Of a stretch of DNA of 64,000 bases, positions 26,101-37,877 are shown in pieces. The first letter of the stretch is position 1. Every line of letters begins with the position of its first letter. The translations under genes were made by a program, and so were the position numbers. The stretch comes from Sporofaciens musculi (lineage in GTDB: Bacteria; Bacillota; Clostridia; Lachnospirales; Lachnospiraceae), in the NCBI RefSeq assembly GCF_009830285.1, contig NZ_WUQX01000001.1, positions 806,501-870,500 on the forward strand, read 5' to 3'. The notes below the pieces were generated by a model. That model made no database searches and had not been told where the DNA came from. It saw nothing but the letters and a program-made list of their open reading frames with translations.

Positions 26101-29100
26101 GCGGAGAAATTTGACGGTTACACCCTTCCGGGGGATGCCGCAGAGGGCGTTATCCGGCAGTATGGGAAGGAACGTGTGGAAATCGTCCTTGCAAACACAA
26201 TCATGCACTTATCCCATGACGGGCGGTTTTCCCCCGACAATAAGGAGTGGGCAAAAAGCCTTGTCCCTTCCGCTGACTGGCAGACCAGGGATTACCTCGT
26301 CACGTCCCACCCGGCTGTGCTGGACGGTTTTACAAACCAGACAAGGCGGTACATAGAGCGTGACAGGGAGCCGGAAAAAATTGCTGTACCGGAACAGGAA
26401 GCGGAAATTTCCGGGGAAAAATCCCAAAGTCCCGAACCGGAAAATAAAGCCAGCGACAATGAAAAAGCGCTGATGGAAAGGCTTGCGGAGATGTCCGCTG
26501 TGGTAAAAATCTGCGGTGCGCTTTCTATGAAAGATGTGGTCGGCTGGAACGAGGATACCGGGGCGGTTGCCATTGAGGATGACAGCAGGAGGTTAGAGGG
26601 CAAGGCGGTCTATGATGCTCTGTTTTTAGAAGCCACTGATTATGTCCTGATGCAGTCATTAAGCGGCAATACGGAAAAAGCGGTGGAAATGGATGCTCTG
26701 CTGAAGGAGGCTCAGAAGTATGCGGCACGTTATGAGAGCGAGCAGGAACAGCAGAGGGAAAGACACGCTGCGGAAGTTTCTGAAGCAGAGCTGTCAGAAG
26801 AAAAGAAGGAAGAACCTCTCCCGGATGCCGAGCCGGAAAACCTTACAGAAGAACCAGAACAGGAAGAAACAACACGTTTTACGGTTACGGAAACTTCGGA
26901 TGCCTTTACAGAGCCTTATGCGGTATGGGACAGCGAAGCACAGGATTATTATATAACTGGCGATGGCACAGTGCCGACGTTTGGCACAGCGGAGGAAGCG
27001 GATGTTTTCTGCCAAAATCTCAACGGAGATTTACAGGGGAAAGAAGCAGAAAATATGGTTACAGAGCCGGGAACTGTTTCAGAATCAAAAGATACTGCTG
27101 AAAAAGATGATTTCCCCGACATTGACACACAGGCTATCCGGGAAGGTCTGGAAAAAGCGGGCATTGTGGACGGGCAGGTTGTAGACGAAAATGCTTTGGA
27201 AAACAGCCCGTTTATCCAGCAGGTCATGGGGGATGTGGAAACTCTGACCGGGGGCAATCCGCCAGAACCGGGGAAGGCATCAGGAAAACAGTCGGAGATT
27301 GATAAATCAAATGCAGTGAATTACCATATCTCTTTCAACGAAGCAGAGAATACCGGGAAAGGATTTGCGCCGAAAGAGAAGTTCCGGCAGAACGTGGAAG
27401 CCATACGAACCCTTGAAAAGATTGAAAGTGAACGCCGCACTGCCACACCGGAAGAACAGGAAGTTTTAGCAAAATATGTGGGTTGGGGCGGTCTTGCAGA
27501 TGCCTTTGATTCTTCCAAAGCGAACTGGGCGAATGAGTATCAGGAGTTAAAGAGCCTGTTATCCCCGGAGGAATACGCTTCTGCAAGGGAAAGCACCTTA
27601 AATGCCCATTATACAAGCCCGGTCATCATTCAGGCAATCTATGACGCAGTGGGGAAAATGGGGTTTGCCAGAGGGAATGTGTTAGATCCCGCCGCAGGCA
27701 TCGGGAATTTCTATGGCTGTCTGCCGGAGGAAATGAAGGGAAGCAGGCTCTACGGGGCGGAGCTTGACGGGATTACCGGGCGCATCGCAAAACAGCTCTA
27801 CCCTCATGCGGACATTCAAATCACTGGCTTTGAAAACACCACCTATCCCAATGACTTTTTTGACGTGGCGGTAGGAAATGTGCCTTTCGGACAATATAAA
27901 GTGTCTGACAGGCAGTATGACAAGCACAATTTTTTGATACACGATTATTTTTTCGCAAAGACTTTGGATAAAGTGCGTCCGGGCGGCATTGTTGCCTTTG
28001 TCACTTCAAAGGGAACGATGGATAAGAAAAACCCGGAGGTGCGGAAATACCTTGCACAGCGGGCGGAGCTTTTAGGGGCAGTCCGGCTCCCGAACACAGC
28101 CTTTAAGGAAAATGCGGGTACGGAGGTCACTTCGGACATTCTGTTCTTAAAGAAGCGTGACCGGGTGTTAGACATTGAGCCTGACTGGGTGCATCTGACG
28201 GAAAAAGACGGTATCGTGATGAACCAGTATTTCGCAGACCACCCGGAAATGGTGCTTGGAAAAATGGAGATGGTTACAGGGGCGCATGGCATGGAGAGCG
28301 CCTGTCTGCCGGATGATTCCCTTCCCCTGTCGGCACAGCTTAACCATGCGCTTTCCCATGTGGAGGGCAGCATCGAGCAGGCGGATTTTAACGAGATTGA
28401 AGATGAACTGGCAAGGGAGAACATACCCGCCGATCCGGACGTGAAGAATTACAGCTATACCGTAGTGGACGATAAAGTGTATTACCGGGAAAATTCCATT
28501 ATGAAGCCTGTGGACGTGTCGGAGAAAGCGGAGCAGCGCATGAAGGGCATGGTGGCAATCCGGGACTGTACGCAGGAACTGATAAACTTCCAGTTGGAAG
28601 AATACCCGGATGAAATGATTAAAAATAAACAGACGGAGTTGAATCAATTATACGATGATTTCTCCAAAAAATTCGGTCTTATCAGTTCACAGACCAATAA
28701 AAGGGCGTTCAATCAGGATTCCAGCTACTGCCTGTTATGTTCCCTTGAAAATCTGGACGATGAGGGGAAGTTTATTGGCAAGGCGGATATGTTCACGAAG
28801 CGTACCATTAAAAAGCAGGAAGTTGTGACGAGCGTGGACACAGCCAGTGAAGCGCTGGCGGTATCTTTAAGCGAGAAGGCGGGCGTGGATTTAGCCTATA
28901 TGTCACAGCTTGCGGATAAAAGCGAGGAAGAAATCACAAAAGAGCTTGCCGGGGTAATCTTCCAGAACCCGGTCACAGAGGAATGGGAAACCGCAGACGA
29001 GTATTTAAGCGGGAATGTGCGGGAGAAGCTGTCAGTGGCGAGAACCTTTGCGGAAAACCACCCGGAATACGCCATTAACGTGTCCTCACTGGAAAGCGTA

Positions 29101-32100
29101 CAGCCGAAGGAGCTTGACGCATCGGAGATTGAGGTGCGTATCGGCGCAGCATGGATTTCCACAAAATATATTGAGGACTTCATGCGTGAAACTTTTGAAA
29201 CGCCGGGATACCTGCTTGAACGTAAGACAATGGGCATACAGTATTCAGGCGTGACCGGGCAGTGGAACGTGAAGGGGAAAAATGCGGACAGGGGAAACGC
29301 ACTTGTCAATATGACCTACGGAACAGGGCGGGCAAACGCATACAGGATTTTAGAGGATTCCTTAAATCTGCGTGACACCCGTATTTTTGACATTGTGACA
29401 GAGGACGGGAAAGAAAAAAGAGTCCTCAACAAAAAGGAAACCATGCTTGCAAGCCAGAAGCAGGAAGCAATCCGGGAAGCCTTTAAGGACTGGGTGTTTC
29501 GTGATCCGGAGCGCAGGCAGGATTTATGCGCAAAATATAATGAGCTTTTCAATTCCACCAGACCGAGAGAATATGACGGTTCGCACTTAAAATTCCCCGG
29601 CATGACACCGGACATTGTACTCAGACCGCACCAGCTTAACGCTGTGGCGCATCAGTTATACGGGGACAACACGCTGCTTGCCCATTGCGTGGGGGCAGGC
29701 AAGACCTTTGAAATGATTGCGGCAGCAATGGAAAGTAAAAGATTAGGATTGTGTCAAAAGAGTTTATTTGTTGTGCCGAACCACCTGACGGAGCAGTGGG
29801 CGAGTGACTTCCTGCGCCTGTATCCGGGTGCGAATATCTTAGCGGCAACCAAGAAAGATTTTGAACCCGCCAACCGGAAAAAGTTCTGTTCCAGAATCGC
29901 AACCGGGGATTACGATGCTGTGATTATCGGACATTCCCAATTCGAGAAAATCCCGCTTTCCACCGAAAGACAGATGGCGATGATTGAAAGGCAGATAACG
30001 GAAGTTGAAATGGCAATCGAAGCGCTCAAAGCGGAAAACGGCGAGCGATACTCCATTAAACAGATGGAAAAAACAAAGAAATCACTGTCCGCAAGGTTGA
30101 GCCGGTTAAATGATTCCAGCCGGAAGGACAATGTTGTGACCTTTGAACAGTTGGGCGTGGATCGGCTGTTTGTAGACGAAAGCCATAATTATAAAAACCT
30201 GTTCCTTTACACAAAAATGCGGAACGTGGCGGGCATCGCACAAACGGAAGCGCAGAAATCTTCGGATATGTTTGCCAAGTGCCAGTATATGGACGAACTG
30301 ACCGGAGGGAAAGGCATCACATTTGCGACGGGTACGCCAATCTCAAATAGCATGACGGAATTATACACTAATATGCGTTATCTCCAGTACAATACCTTAC
30401 AGCGTTTGGGATTGGGGCATTTCGATAGTTGGGCGGCATCATTTGGGGAAACCCAGACAGCGATTGAGCTTGCGCCGGAGGGGACTGGATACAGGGCAAA
30501 AACAAGGTTTGCAAAGTTTTTCAATCTTCCGGAGCTGATTGCGTTATTTAAGGAGAGTGCGGACATTCAGACGCCGGATATGCTGAAACTTCCTGTGCCG
30601 GAAGCAGATTATGAAAATATCGTGTTAAAGCCGAGCGAGTACCAGCAGGACATGGTTCAGTCACTTGCGGACAGGGCGGAGGCGGTCAGGGACAGGAAAG
30701 TGCAGCCGAACATCGACAATATGCTGAAAATCACCAACGATGGAAGAAAGTTAGCGTTAGACCAGCGGCTCATCAATGATATGCTTCCCGATGAAGAAAA
30801 CTCCAAAGCCACAACCTGTGTGGATAAGGCGTTTGAGATTTGGGAGCATACAAAAGAGCAGAAATCGGCGCAGCTTATCTTCTGCGATTTATCCACACCG
30901 AAGGGAGATGGGACATTTAACGTATATGAGGACATCAGGGATAAGCTCATGGCGAAGGGAGTGCCGGAGCAGGAGATAGCTTTTATCCATAACGCCAATA
31001 CGGAAACAAGGAAAGCGGAGCTGTTCGCAAAAGTAAGAAGCGGGCAGGTTCGTTTTTTGTTAGGCTCAACCGCAAAAATGGGAGCCGGAACCAACGTGCA
31101 GGACAGGTTGATTGCGTTACACCACCTCGATGTGCCCTGGCGTCCGTCCGACATTGAACAGCAGGAAGGGCGGATTTTAAGGCAGGGCAACATGAATGAC
31201 AAGGTGAAAATATTCCGGTATGTAACAGAAGGTACGTTCGATTCGTACAGTTGGCAGCTTATCGAGAATAAGCAAAAATTCATCGGGCAGATTATGACGA
31301 GCAAATCCCCAGTCAGAAGCTGTGAGGACATAGACGAAGCGGCTCTCACTTATGCCGAGGTGAAGGCTCTGGCAACAGGCAATCCCTATATTAAAGAAAA
31401 GATGGATTTAGATATTCAGATATCCAAGCTAAAGCTGTTAAAGGCGAACCACACCAGTCAGAAGTACCGCTTAGAGGACAACATCGTGAAGCACTACCCG
31501 GTGCAGATTGCTTCCATGAAAGAACGCCTTGCGGGGTATCGTGCCGACATTCAGACCTACGCACAGAATAAATTCCCGGATAAAGACACTTTCTCCATAA
31601 AAATCGGGAACCGGGTATATACGGACAAGAAGGAAGCCGGGGCAGCGCTGATTGATATGTGCCGGAGCGCAAAACAGCCGAATATGGCGGTCACAATCGG
31701 GGAGTATCAGGGGTTCAAGATGAGCGTTTCCTTCGATTCGTTCTTTTCCAAGTTTACGGTGAATTTAAAAGGCAGCATCAGCCATGAGGTGGAAATCGGC
31801 ACTGATCCGTTGGGAAATTTGCAGAGGTTAAGCAACGCCTTAGAGGGCATGACCGGGAAAATGGAAACGGTGGCGCAGAAGCTGGAGAACGTGGAGCATC
31901 AGCTTGAAACCGCAAAGGTGGAGGTCACAAAGCCATTCGCACAGGAAACGGAGCTTGCGGAGAAACTGGAACGCCTGACAGAGCTAAATGCCCTGTTAAA
32001 CATGGACGAAAAGGGCGGCGATGGGATTGATATGGACGATGAGCCGGAGAATGACGGGGAACAGGAGGAACTTGATACAGAGGAAATGGGGCGTGATGCG

Positions 32101-32316
32101 GAAGCGGTGGCGGATGCGCCTTTCAGACCGCAGGTGAACCGGGCAGTATCGGAGAAGGTGGCGGAGCATGGGAAGGAGAGGATGTTAGCCGACAGTCCGA
32201 GAGGGCGCATTTCCGTAAAAGAGAAACTTGCCGAGATGCGTGAGAGGGCATATGGGCAGAAACAGCCGGAAAAGCCGGATATTTCAAAAGGTAAAGGAAA
32301 AGAGGAAAGTTTATAA
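23185..32316 (+). CDS. Giant methylase-helicase (SNF2-type) polyprotein, 3043 aa
   Basis: An ICE-encoded giant protein, probably protecting or remodelling DNA on entry into a new host. The N-terminal 290 residues are a conserved domain ([23 protein letters not shown]). A low-complexity linker (about 290-430) overlies tnpV in another frame. Two related RIYxxY/FLKNEYxTxG modules lie near 610-690 and 832-905. An N6-methylase has [12 protein letters not shown] near 1500 and an NVPFGQY catalytic motif near 1565. The SF2 helicase shows VGAGKT near 2164, DESHNYKN near 2330 and [10 protein letters not shown] near 2655. The tail ends with an [13 protein letters not shown] box shared with PcfB. GGAGG lies before the ATG. 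Confidence 0.92.
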   Translation: MRKYDLISILSEETSRRVTRNEESWKKYLNTASRLYKYPFKDQLLIYAQRPDATACASIEIWNEKMHCWVNKGAKGIALLDEEGSPYTGLRYVFDISDVHKARRIGRFPQLWEMREEHQEAVLNRLEGIYGDTDKEAGFTDRIREIASRIAQDCYGELASDMEYLKEGSFLEELDELNIAVRVRETLADSIAYTVLKRCGMEDAELAEEIQFPYIHEFNTIETLSHIGDSISDLSKPVLMEIGKAIGVYDREIAGKEAARNFAQKGLANTSDTRYNALKRESEMEDVQPTTQTGNAGERGNNDESDLREERGLHDTDVTGGRAAGGDAHEIRADEEELLTGTQEGDLHRASAERKAERASSDHSGAGGAEDGTADRADDEAGGSDGKTQSREPDALGSEDEQHQALGGGNRAEGTGIQPVNEEEITENKELTEPGNGESALSGFSLSGEEIINRHWAEIEKGILQFDEFMMHKCPDIAGVMLFEPDKDKQTEYIKNSYRHGENTEFYVGKERAGYRADESGMTLWNGTYAHRKAEAVITWEAVRDSIAFYMEKGEYLKEGQIPQWEEPKETEVYQQLSLFPTIEEQIGTIEAAQAGEKYIMPAAFSLPKEQLEAILRTGGGRDNSRSRIYAKYQQGKTPEEMAEFLKNEYRTTGKGFDFGSNPISVWFNESGMSVGYGMSAKENPVAVMGWQEIEGVVRSMVENGSYMGANEVFLVDAVERQRVSNDLFNFFWDGIGEAPESIPIKSHNHPESMTILCELLSTQEGRDVIAGELSHAKEQIEAGEKQIRWRYVKKPEHLLSEIADLSTEKTEYPVQDSMEVLHEDFITQDEIDERLTGGSNYHHGQFRIYEYFMEGHDKKENIAFLKNEYGTGGGAPALIGSDRSDEWHDSKGIKLGKGRIGDPYAKVLLKWNVVEKRIRELVNADKYLTPKGKEAFAQYKKEQAEEAMRREQEKLEHGVRVECKDAIEKAIAEKFDGYTLPGDAAEGVIRQYGKERVEIVLANTIMHLSHDGRFSPDNKEWAKSLVPSADWQTRDYLVTSHPAVLDGFTNQTRRYIERDREPEKIAVPEQEAEISGEKSQSPEPENKASDNEKALMERLAEMSAVVKICGALSMKDVVGWNEDTGAVAIEDDSRRLEGKAVYDALFLEATDYVLMQSLSGNTEKAVEMDALLKEAQKYAARYESEQEQQRERHAAEVSEAELSEEKKEEPLPDAEPENLTEEPEQEETTRFTVTETSDAFTEPYAVWDSEAQDYYITGDGTVPTFGTAEEADVFCQNLNGDLQGKEAENMVTEPGTVSESKDTAEKDDFPDIDTQAIREGLEKAGIVDGQVVDENALENSPFIQQVMGDVETLTGGNPPEPGKASGKQSEIDKSNAVNYHISFNEAENTGKGFAPKEKFRQNVEAIRTLEKIESERRTATPEEQEVLAKYVGWGGLADAFDSSKANWANEYQELKSLLSPEEYASARESTLNAHYTSPVIIQAIYDAVGKMGFARGNVLDPAAGIGNFYGCLPEEMKGSRLYGAELDGITGRIAKQLYPHADIQITGFENTTYPNDFFDVAVGNVPFGQYKVSDRQYDKHNFLIHDYFFAKTLDKVRPGGIVAFVTSKGTMDKKNPEVRKYLAQRAELLGAVRLPNTAFKENAGTEVTSDILFLKKRDRVLDIEPDWVHLTEKDGIVMNQYFADHPEMVLGKMEMVTGAHGMESACLPDDSLPLSAQLNHALSHVEGSIEQADFNEIEDELARENIPADPDVKNYSYTVVDDKVYYRENSIMKPVDVSEKAEQRMKGMVAIRDCTQELINFQLEEYPDEMIKNKQTELNQLYDDFSKKFGLISSQTNKRAFNQDSSYCLLCSLENLDDEGKFIGKADMFTKRTIKKQEVVTSVDTASEALAVSLSEKAGVDLAYMSQLADKSEEEITKELAGVIFQNPVTEEWETADEYLSGNVREKLSVARTFAENHPEYAINVSSLESVQPKELDASEIEVRIGAAWISTKYIEDFMRETFETPGYLLERKTMGIQYSGVTGQWNVKGKNADRGNALVNMTYGTGRANAYRILEDSLNLRDTRIFDIVTEDGKEKRVLNKKETMLASQKQEAIREAFKDWVFRDPERRQDLCAKYNELFNSTRPREYDGSHLKFPGMTPDIVLRPHQLNAVAHQLYGDNTLLAHCVGAGKTFEMIAAAMESKRLGLCQKSLFVVPNHLTEQWASDFLRLYPGANILAATKKDFEPANRKKFCSRIATGDYDAVIIGHSQFEKIPLSTERQMAMIERQITEVEMAIEALKAENGERYSIKQMEKTKKSLSARLSRLNDSSRKDNVVTFEQLGVDRLFVDESHNYKNLFLYTKMRNVAGIAQTEAQKSSDMFAKCQYMDELTGGKGITFATGTPISNSMTELYTNMRYLQYNTLQRLGLGHFDSWAASFGETQTAIELAPEGTGYRAKTRFAKFFNLPELIALFKESADIQTPDMLKLPVPEADYENIVLKPSEYQQDMVQSLADRAEAVRDRKVQPNIDNMLKITNDGRKLALDQRLINDMLPDEENSKATTCVDKAFEIWEHTKEQKSAQLIFCDLSTPKGDGTFNVYEDIRDKLMAKGVPEQEIAFIHNANTETRKAELFAKVRSGQVRFLLGSTAKMGAGTNVQDRLIALHHLDVPWRPSDIEQQEGRILRQGNMNDKVKIFRYVTEGTFDSYSWQLIENKQKFIGQIMTSKSPVRSCEDIDEAALTYAEVKALATGNPYIKEKMDLDIQISKLKLLKANHTSQKYRLEDNIVKHYPVQIASMKERLAGYRADIQTYAQNKFPDKDTFSIKIGNRVYTDKKEAGAALIDMCRSAKQPNMAVTIGEYQGFKMSVSFDSFFSKFTVNLKGSISHEVEIGTDPLGNLQRLSNALEGMTGKMETVAQKLENVEHQLETAKVEVTKPFAQETELAEKLERLTELNALLNMDEKGGDGIDMDDEPENDGEQEELDTEEMGRDAEAVADAPFRPQVNRAVSEKVAEHGKERMLADSPRGRISVKEKLAEMRERAYGQKQPEKPDISKGKGKEESL
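24089..24445 (+). CDS. tnpV: TnpV family protein nested in the methylase-helicase gene (+1 frame)
   Basis: A complete 118-codon gene entirely inside the giant methylase-helicase, in its +1 frame. AAAGGGGA at 24078 precedes ATG 24089 (a second ATG follows directly). The protein matches the TnpV family: [14 protein letters not shown], then [16 protein letters not shown] and a long C-terminal helix with [12 protein letters not shown]. The overlapping sequence in the large frame is a charged, Gly/Asp/Glu-rich linker. TnpV appears to be the constrained frame and the linker a by-product. The function of TnpV is unknown. Confidence 0.85.
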   Translation: MMNLTYEKNGDYMIPMLQVDEQPEGTLTKYGLMRKNYLQEHKKGIYTGLLLKGKLKEHLLTIQEQAEQRMELLTGQMMKQEGVTEKLKAENQMLWVQKMNNIRHSAEEIVLRELVYSL

Positions 32317-32326
32317 GGAGGGCAAA

Positions 32327-33163
32327 ATGGAAACAGCAGGACAGAACACAAAACAGGTCATGGAGGAAAATGACGCATTAAAGCAGCTTATGGAGCTGCT
32401 GAACCAGCAGAACATGAACGAGCAGTCACAGGATTTTATGGGGGTTTTCTGGTATGTGGCGGGTATGCAGGTGCAGCTTGCCGCAATGGTGGATGAATTA
32501 CAGGGTGTCCGGGAGCAGCTTTCGCAGATGCAGGAGAAACAGCCGAAGTCCGTTACGGAGAACCTTATGGAGAAAATATCCCACCTTCAGGAGAAAGTCA
32601 CAAGCCTGTCGGAACGTCTGACAGCGGTAAGAAACCGTCTGGTGGAAACAGCAGCGCAGGCGGTCAGCACTTTTAAGGAAAAAGGCAGGGCGGAGATGTG
32701 CAAGGTTCTCCAGAAAGGAATCTCCGGCGTGAAGTCCATGCTTTCCGGCTACCGGGAACGTCTGGTTGACGTGATAACGGACTGTGAAAAGACAGCCAAC
32801 CAGATTGACAGCATCGGGGATGAATTGAAACAGATTGGGAACAGCGTTTCCAACGTGGGCAGGCTGTTAGCCGGGAAAGGAACGAAAGAGGCATCGGACG
32901 AAAAGCCGGGTGTCGGTCTGACGAGGGCGGTCAACACGCCTGTAAAAAAGGCAGTGGAGAACCTGCGGAAGAAGATTAACGGGGCGGATCAGGCGTTTGA
33001 AAAGCTGGATCGGCTCTCTGCCCGTCTGGATGCCGGGAAGGAAGCGGAGAAAGGAGGGCGGGTGTCCGTAAAGGATAAGCTGTCGCAGATGAAGGAAAAG
33101 GCGGGACAGCAGAAAAAAGCGCCGGAGCCGGATAAGGCAAAAAGCAAAGAGGAATGTTTATAA
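32327..33163 (+). CDS. DUF6674-like coiled-coil ICE protein
   Basis: The open frame starts earlier, but AAGGAGGGC sets ATG 32327 (278 residues). The product is almost entirely alpha-helical, with coiled-coil heptads (about 20-110 and 170-245). A glutamine-rich N-terminus and a C-terminal RVSVKDKLSQMKE box similar to those in PcfB and the giant proteins are present. It resembles the DUF6674 family seen beside methylase-helicase genes in clostridial ICEs. Function unknown; a DNA-handling accessory role is plausible. A terminator follows at 33190. Confidence 0.7.
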   Translation: METAGQNTKQVMEENDALKQLMELLNQQNMNEQSQDFMGVFWYVAGMQVQLAAMVDELQGVREQLSQMQEKQPKSVTENLMEKISHLQEKVTSLSERLTAVRNRLVETAAQAVSTFKEKGRAEMCKVLQKGISGVKSMLSGYRERLVDVITDCEKTANQIDSIGDELKQIGNSVSNVGRLLAGKGTKEASDEKPGVGLTRAVNTPVKKAVENLRKKINGADQAFEKLDRLSARLDAGKEAEKGGRVSVKDKLSQMKEKAGQQKKAPEPDKAKSKEECL

Positions 33164-33189
33164 AAATATCAGCGAATAAAAATATCCAA

Positions 33190-33229
33190 AGAGGGGGCAG
33201 ACAGGGAAACTTATCTGCCCTCTGTTTTT
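33190..33229 (+). terminator. Rho-independent terminator
   Basis: AGAGGGGGCAGA (33190-33201) pairs with TCTGCCCTCT, followed by GTTTTT. It stands between the DUF6674-like gene and the 1539-codon gene. Confidence 0.75.
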
Positions 33230-33254
33230 ATGGAGGAAAAGGAGAGATAACCAT

Positions 33255-36200
33255 ATGGCAGATGCAAGAACTGAAAAACAGAAAGTAAAAGAGATAACGG
33301 ACAGGCTGGAGGAAGGCTTGAAGGAGCTGTTTGAAGGGGAGAAATATAAAAGCTACCTGAACACCATGTCAAAATTCCACAATTACAGCGCAAACAATAT
33401 CCAGCTCATAGAGATGCAATGCCCGGATGCGACATACGTTGCCGGCTACAGGGCATGGCAGAGGAATTTTGAACGCCATGTAAATAAGGGCGAGAGGGGT
33501 ATCCGTATCCTTGCGCCTGCGCCTTATAAAATCAAAGAGGAACAGGAGAAGATTGATCCGGTAACGAATGAGCCTGTGCTTGACCGGGACGGGATGCCCG
33601 TCATGGAGGAAGTGGAGATAAAGATACCCGCCTTTCGTGTCGTGACAGTGTTCGACTATTCGCAGACGGACGGGAAAGAGCTTCCCGGACTTGGCGTGAA
33701 TGAACTGCATGGGGATGTGGAGCGTTACCGGGATTTTATGGAAGCGTTAGAGAGGGTTTCCCCTGTCCCAATCCGATATGAGGAAATGGAGGGTGACAGG
33801 AAAGGATATTTTATTGATTTAAGCCGCCCTATCGCCATTAAAGAGGGCATGAGCGAAGCGCAGACCGCAAAGACCGGAGTCCATGAAGTGGCGCACGCAA
33901 AGCTCCATGCAAGGGAAGCGGAGCAGGATACGGAGAAAGCAGTCTATAAAGACCGGGAAACCAAAGAAGTGGAAGCCGAGAGCATCGCCTATACCGTATG
34001 TCAGCATTTCGGGATTGACACGTCCGATTATTCTTTCGGGTATATCGCCGGGTGGAGCAGCGGAAAAGAAATGCCGGAGTTGAAATCTTCCCTTGACACG
34101 ATACGCCGGACTTCCTCAGAGCTGATAAAGGGGATTGAAGCACAGCTATTGGAAATTGAAAAAGAACGTGCCGCAGAACAGTCACAGGAGGACATTATCC
34201 TGCTTGTGTCGAATACAGACCGTTCCGAATATGACCTTTTGAATGTTAAGGGCATGGAGAGGACGGAAATATTTAACCTGCTGTCCGCTATGAAAGACGA
34301 TGACAGGCAGAATGTGGAAGCCTACCTTGAAAGAGCCGGGGCATGGGTAACGCTGCTTGCCAATGAACGGAGTGAGGAAGTAGGGGAATACCATTTAGAC
34401 TATGCCTATGATACGGATACCCATGAGATAACCGATTACAAGGCATTGCAGGAAGAACGGGAAAGGGCGAATGTTCCGATTGAATATGGCGATGTGATTG
34501 TGAGAATCTCCACGCCGGACAGTGGGGAATATGAAACCATTAAAATTGCGGATATGCAGTCAGAAGTGGCAAATGTTTTATATGCCATACCATTTTTGGA
34601 AGAAAATGAGTGGAATGGAAATGTGCTGGATTATCTGCAGGAGAGAGGTTTTGAGTTTGTGCCGATTATGAGAAGCGGCGGTTTGAATGACGGGTATCCG
34701 CAGTTCTATGATTTTGATGTGGATATGAGCGAATGGGAAGTGCATACCGCTTCGGAGCTTCCGGCAACGGTACAGGCGGAGCAGCTTATTAACCGCATGG
34801 AATTTCACAGGTCGGTATATGACAGCGATGAGCGCAATCTGATTATGAACCATGCGTATAGGCTGGATGATATGTATAAGACCACTTCCCTTGCACATTC
34901 CATTGCGGAGCAGAAAGACGATTCAGCCTTGCTTTGGGAAACGATCAGGGTGGCGCAGGAAGAAATTGACGCTCTCCCGGACGGAATGGTGGGGCTGTCG
35001 GAAATGCACGAATACGGATATTCATGGGATGAAATGCTCCCTCTCACAAAGGATATGGCATCGGAGCTGTTTGGGGAAGATGTGTCGGTGTACCAGCTCC
35101 ACGCAGACGGTTCAGAAACGCTTGTAGAGGACAGGGCGGCATTGCAGGAGCATGACGGGCTGTTCGGCGTGGAAAAAGGCGATTGGAACGCTTATAAGGA
35201 ATACCTGTCCATGAAGCAGGAATTGGAGGACAGCGAACCTAACCGGGAAGCACAGCTTTTGTATGGCAATGAGGGAAGGTTTGGCATCTACCAGCTTAAA
35301 GATTCAGCAGAAACAAGGGATATTCGTTTTATGGATATGGATTACCTTGAAAAAGAAGGTATCCCGGTTTCCAGAGAGAATTACACCCTTGTCTATACCG
35401 GGGAGCTTACGGAGGGCATGAGCCTTGAAGATATTTATACCAAGTTCAACATAGACCACCCGGCAGACTTTACCGGACATTCCCTTTCCGTAAGTGATGT
35501 GGTGGTGCTGCATCAGGACGGGGAGAACACAAGCCATTATGTGGATTCCGTTGGTTACAGGGAGATACCGGAATTTACAAAGGAGCTTTCAGTATCGGTG
35601 GAAATCAGCACAGAAAAAGATGCGGTCAGGGAGGAAACAGCGGAAATCCCGGCAGAAGCAGCGGAAGAACATACAGCGGCAGAAAATACAATGGCAGAGC
35701 CGGACAATGACAAAGTTTCCTATTATGTCATTGAGGATTTATCCACATGGGCGGAGAACAGCCCGGAAAAAAGCAGGCTGGAGCGTTTTGAGAGCCTTTC
35801 GGAAGCAATGGAGAAATTCACAGAGTACCGGGGAAAGGAAACGGAGGACAAGCCGGATATGGCGAGGGCAACTTTCGGCTTCCATGTCAATGGCAGCGAA
35901 TTTGACCTGATCCACGTCAGAAACCATGAAAACTGTCTGTCGCTGGATTTTACGCACAGCAAGGCGGCAGAGGAAAGCAGTCGCTTCATGGAGGATTTGC
36001 AGACTTTAAATCACGAGGTCGGCTTTGACAAGGTACGGGTTCACCGGGAAATGTCGCCGGAGGAAATAAAGGATTTTGTGAAACAGCGGTTTGAATACCA
36101 GCTAAAGAGCAGCGGTCTTGACGATATTTCCCTCTATATGGACAGGTTTGATGCCCTCTATGGACAGGGGAAAATGGAACACCTCATGCCAACAGCCAAC

Positions 36201-37874
36201 CAGAAGCATATCGTGGAAGATGTACCGTTTACGGAGTGGGAAAATCCGTACATAGATGCCAATGTTAGGGAAGCGGACAGGGTGGAAACAGAGCTTGCCT
36301 TCCGTCTGGCAGACCGTTATATCAGTATTCAGGAAGCCACTGAGGGGTATGATTACACCATATATGATATGGACTACCGGGAACTGGACGGGGGTGTATA
36401 TGACAATCCGGACATAACAATCAGACAGGCACTTGACGAGATTGTGACGGATTTGAAAGAGCCAGCGCACAGGAGCAGTCTGGAGGGCAGTATCCGCACT
36501 GACGATGAACTGATACCGATTGATTATGACGGATTGATAGAAAAGGCAGAGCAGGCGGCAAAAGAGCATCTTGAGGAACGTATCAGAACCGAAGTGCCGG
36601 AAGCGGTGGAAAGCAAAGTGATAGCCGATTTTAAAGCCAGAACTGAGGAATTATTTAACCCTGTCAACGGGCAGACACAGGAAGATATAGAAATGAGTGT
36701 TTATGCTTATTTACAGTCCAAAATTGACGAGTATGGAATGGATATAGAGCTTGTAGATATGGCGGTTACAGGGAGCAGATGCAGAGGTTTGGAAGAACCT
36801 GTATCTGACCTTGACGTGGCTGTGGAGTACCGGGGCGGGGAAAACGAAGATACCCTGTTCAATGCCTTCAACGAGGACGGTTTTACAATCGGCGGCGTTA
36901 AGGTAGACATCAATCCCATTACAGAGGGCAAGACCGGGACGCTTGGGGAGTATCTTCCGGGTGTGGAAGCCTATCTTGAGGAAAAACGAGCCGCCCTGCA
37001 GGAGAAAGCCGCAGAGCAGGCACAGGAGGAAAAACAGACGGTTGTCACCCTTACAGTGGCGGAGTGCGGGGAATTCCACAATTTCGGAGAGTACCATGAG
37101 GGGATAGCAGACGTCCCGGAAGCAATCGCTATTTTCAACCGGATACCGCCGGAGAGGATGAACGGTATCCCAAGCATCGGCATCAATATCCATACAGAAG
37201 GGACAGAAAGCTATGAGGACACGCAGATGGATATTGTTTCGGGCAGAGTTGCGGATTTGGAGATTCTGGACTATGTGCCGGATATTACAGACAATCCGAA
37301 GGCGGTGGAGGTCATTGCGGAGCTGATCGACAAGCTGCCGGATATAGAGGTCAGGGGTTCTCTGGAGAAGTGGCAGGCGGCTTTCCTTGCTGCGGAGATA
37401 GACCAGCTTTCCTACAACTACGACACTGTTCAGTACAATCAGACAGTGGAGGACAGGGAAGCGCAGATAGCGAATATCACAGAGGACATCAGGAACGGGA
37501 ATACCGGGTATCTGAATGATTTCCTTAATGCGCTCATTTCAGACAGTATCCGGGAAGGCATGACGGATATTATCGGGAAAGGGACGGAGCTTGATGACAG
37601 CGAGGGCGTACAGACCGCAAGGAAGGCGAAGGAGCTGTTAGATAAGCTGGCAGAATACAAGCCGCTTGCAAAGATTGAGGAACTGGAAGAATGTAACTAT
37701 AACATGATTGATAACGTCCTGAACAATGAGAAGCCAAAAGAAGAAAAGCAAGCAGGCAGAATTTCCATAAAGGAAAAACTGGCGGAGAAAAAAGCGGTCA
37801 TCGAGCAGAGGGATAAGTCAGATAAGGAAGTCCCTGAAAAGGGAACAGAGAAAAAATCAGAGAGGGAGATATAA
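33255..37874 (+). CDS. ArdC/zincin/nucleotidyltransferase polyprotein, 1539 aa
   Basis: A large modular ICE protein probably injected with or acting on transferred DNA. The N-terminal ArdC-like ssDNA-binding domain (about 1-140; FHNYSANNIQLI, GYRAWQRN) precedes a zincin-like peptidase with HEVAH near residue 210. The middle holds several acidic modules of the large-polyvalent-protein type (about 310-900). Near residue 1170 a nucleotidyltransferase fold appears: GSRCRG, then the metal-binding DLDVAVE, then KVDINPI. The tail ends with an RISIKEKLAEKK box. GGAGAG precedes the ATG. Antirestriction is the likely overall role; the nucleotidyltransferase could be a toxin-like or tagging enzyme. Confidence 0.85.
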   Translation: MADARTEKQKVKEITDRLEEGLKELFEGEKYKSYLNTMSKFHNYSANNIQLIEMQCPDATYVAGYRAWQRNFERHVNKGERGIRILAPAPYKIKEEQEKIDPVTNEPVLDRDGMPVMEEVEIKIPAFRVVTVFDYSQTDGKELPGLGVNELHGDVERYRDFMEALERVSPVPIRYEEMEGDRKGYFIDLSRPIAIKEGMSEAQTAKTGVHEVAHAKLHAREAEQDTEKAVYKDRETKEVEAESIAYTVCQHFGIDTSDYSFGYIAGWSSGKEMPELKSSLDTIRRTSSELIKGIEAQLLEIEKERAAEQSQEDIILLVSNTDRSEYDLLNVKGMERTEIFNLLSAMKDDDRQNVEAYLERAGAWVTLLANERSEEVGEYHLDYAYDTDTHEITDYKALQEERERANVPIEYGDVIVRISTPDSGEYETIKIADMQSEVANVLYAIPFLEENEWNGNVLDYLQERGFEFVPIMRSGGLNDGYPQFYDFDVDMSEWEVHTASELPATVQAEQLINRMEFHRSVYDSDERNLIMNHAYRLDDMYKTTSLAHSIAEQKDDSALLWETIRVAQEEIDALPDGMVGLSEMHEYGYSWDEMLPLTKDMASELFGEDVSVYQLHADGSETLVEDRAALQEHDGLFGVEKGDWNAYKEYLSMKQELEDSEPNREAQLLYGNEGRFGIYQLKDSAETRDIRFMDMDYLEKEGIPVSRENYTLVYTGELTEGMSLEDIYTKFNIDHPADFTGHSLSVSDVVVLHQDGENTSHYVDSVGYREIPEFTKELSVSVEISTEKDAVREETAEIPAEAAEEHTAAENTMAEPDNDKVSYYVIEDLSTWAENSPEKSRLERFESLSEAMEKFTEYRGKETEDKPDMARATFGFHVNGSEFDLIHVRNHENCLSLDFTHSKAAEESSRFMEDLQTLNHEVGFDKVRVHREMSPEEIKDFVKQRFEYQLKSSGLDDISLYMDRFDALYGQGKMEHLMPTANQKHIVEDVPFTEWENPYIDANVREADRVETELAFRLADRYISIQEATEGYDYTIYDMDYRELDGGVYDNPDITIRQALDEIVTDLKEPAHRSSLEGSIRTDDELIPIDYDGLIEKAEQAAKEHLEERIRTEVPEAVESKVIADFKARTEELFNPVNGQTQEDIEMSVYAYLQSKIDEYGMDIELVDMAVTGSRCRGLEEPVSDLDVAVEYRGGENEDTLFNAFNEDGFTIGGVKVDINPITEGKTGTLGEYLPGVEAYLEEKRAALQEKAAEQAQEEKQTVVTLTVAECGEFHNFGEYHEGIADVPEAIAIFNRIPPERMNGIPSIGINIHTEGTESYEDTQMDIVSGRVADLEILDYVPDITDNPKAVEVIAELIDKLPDIEVRGSLEKWQAAFLAAEIDQLSYNYDTVQYNQTVEDREAQIANITEDIRNGNTGYLNDFLNALISDSIREGMTDIIGKGTELDDSEGVQTARKAKELLDKLAEYKPLAKIEELEECNYNMIDNVLNNEKPKEEKQAGRISIKEKLAEKKAVIEQRDKSDKEVPEKGTEKKSEREI

Positions 37875-37877
37875 GCG

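Noticed and set aside
30657..31349. 230-codon open frame on the minus strand inside the methylase-helicase
   Set aside because: It lies opposite the conserved helicase motifs, has no ribosome binding site and no domain; a shadow of the coding strand.
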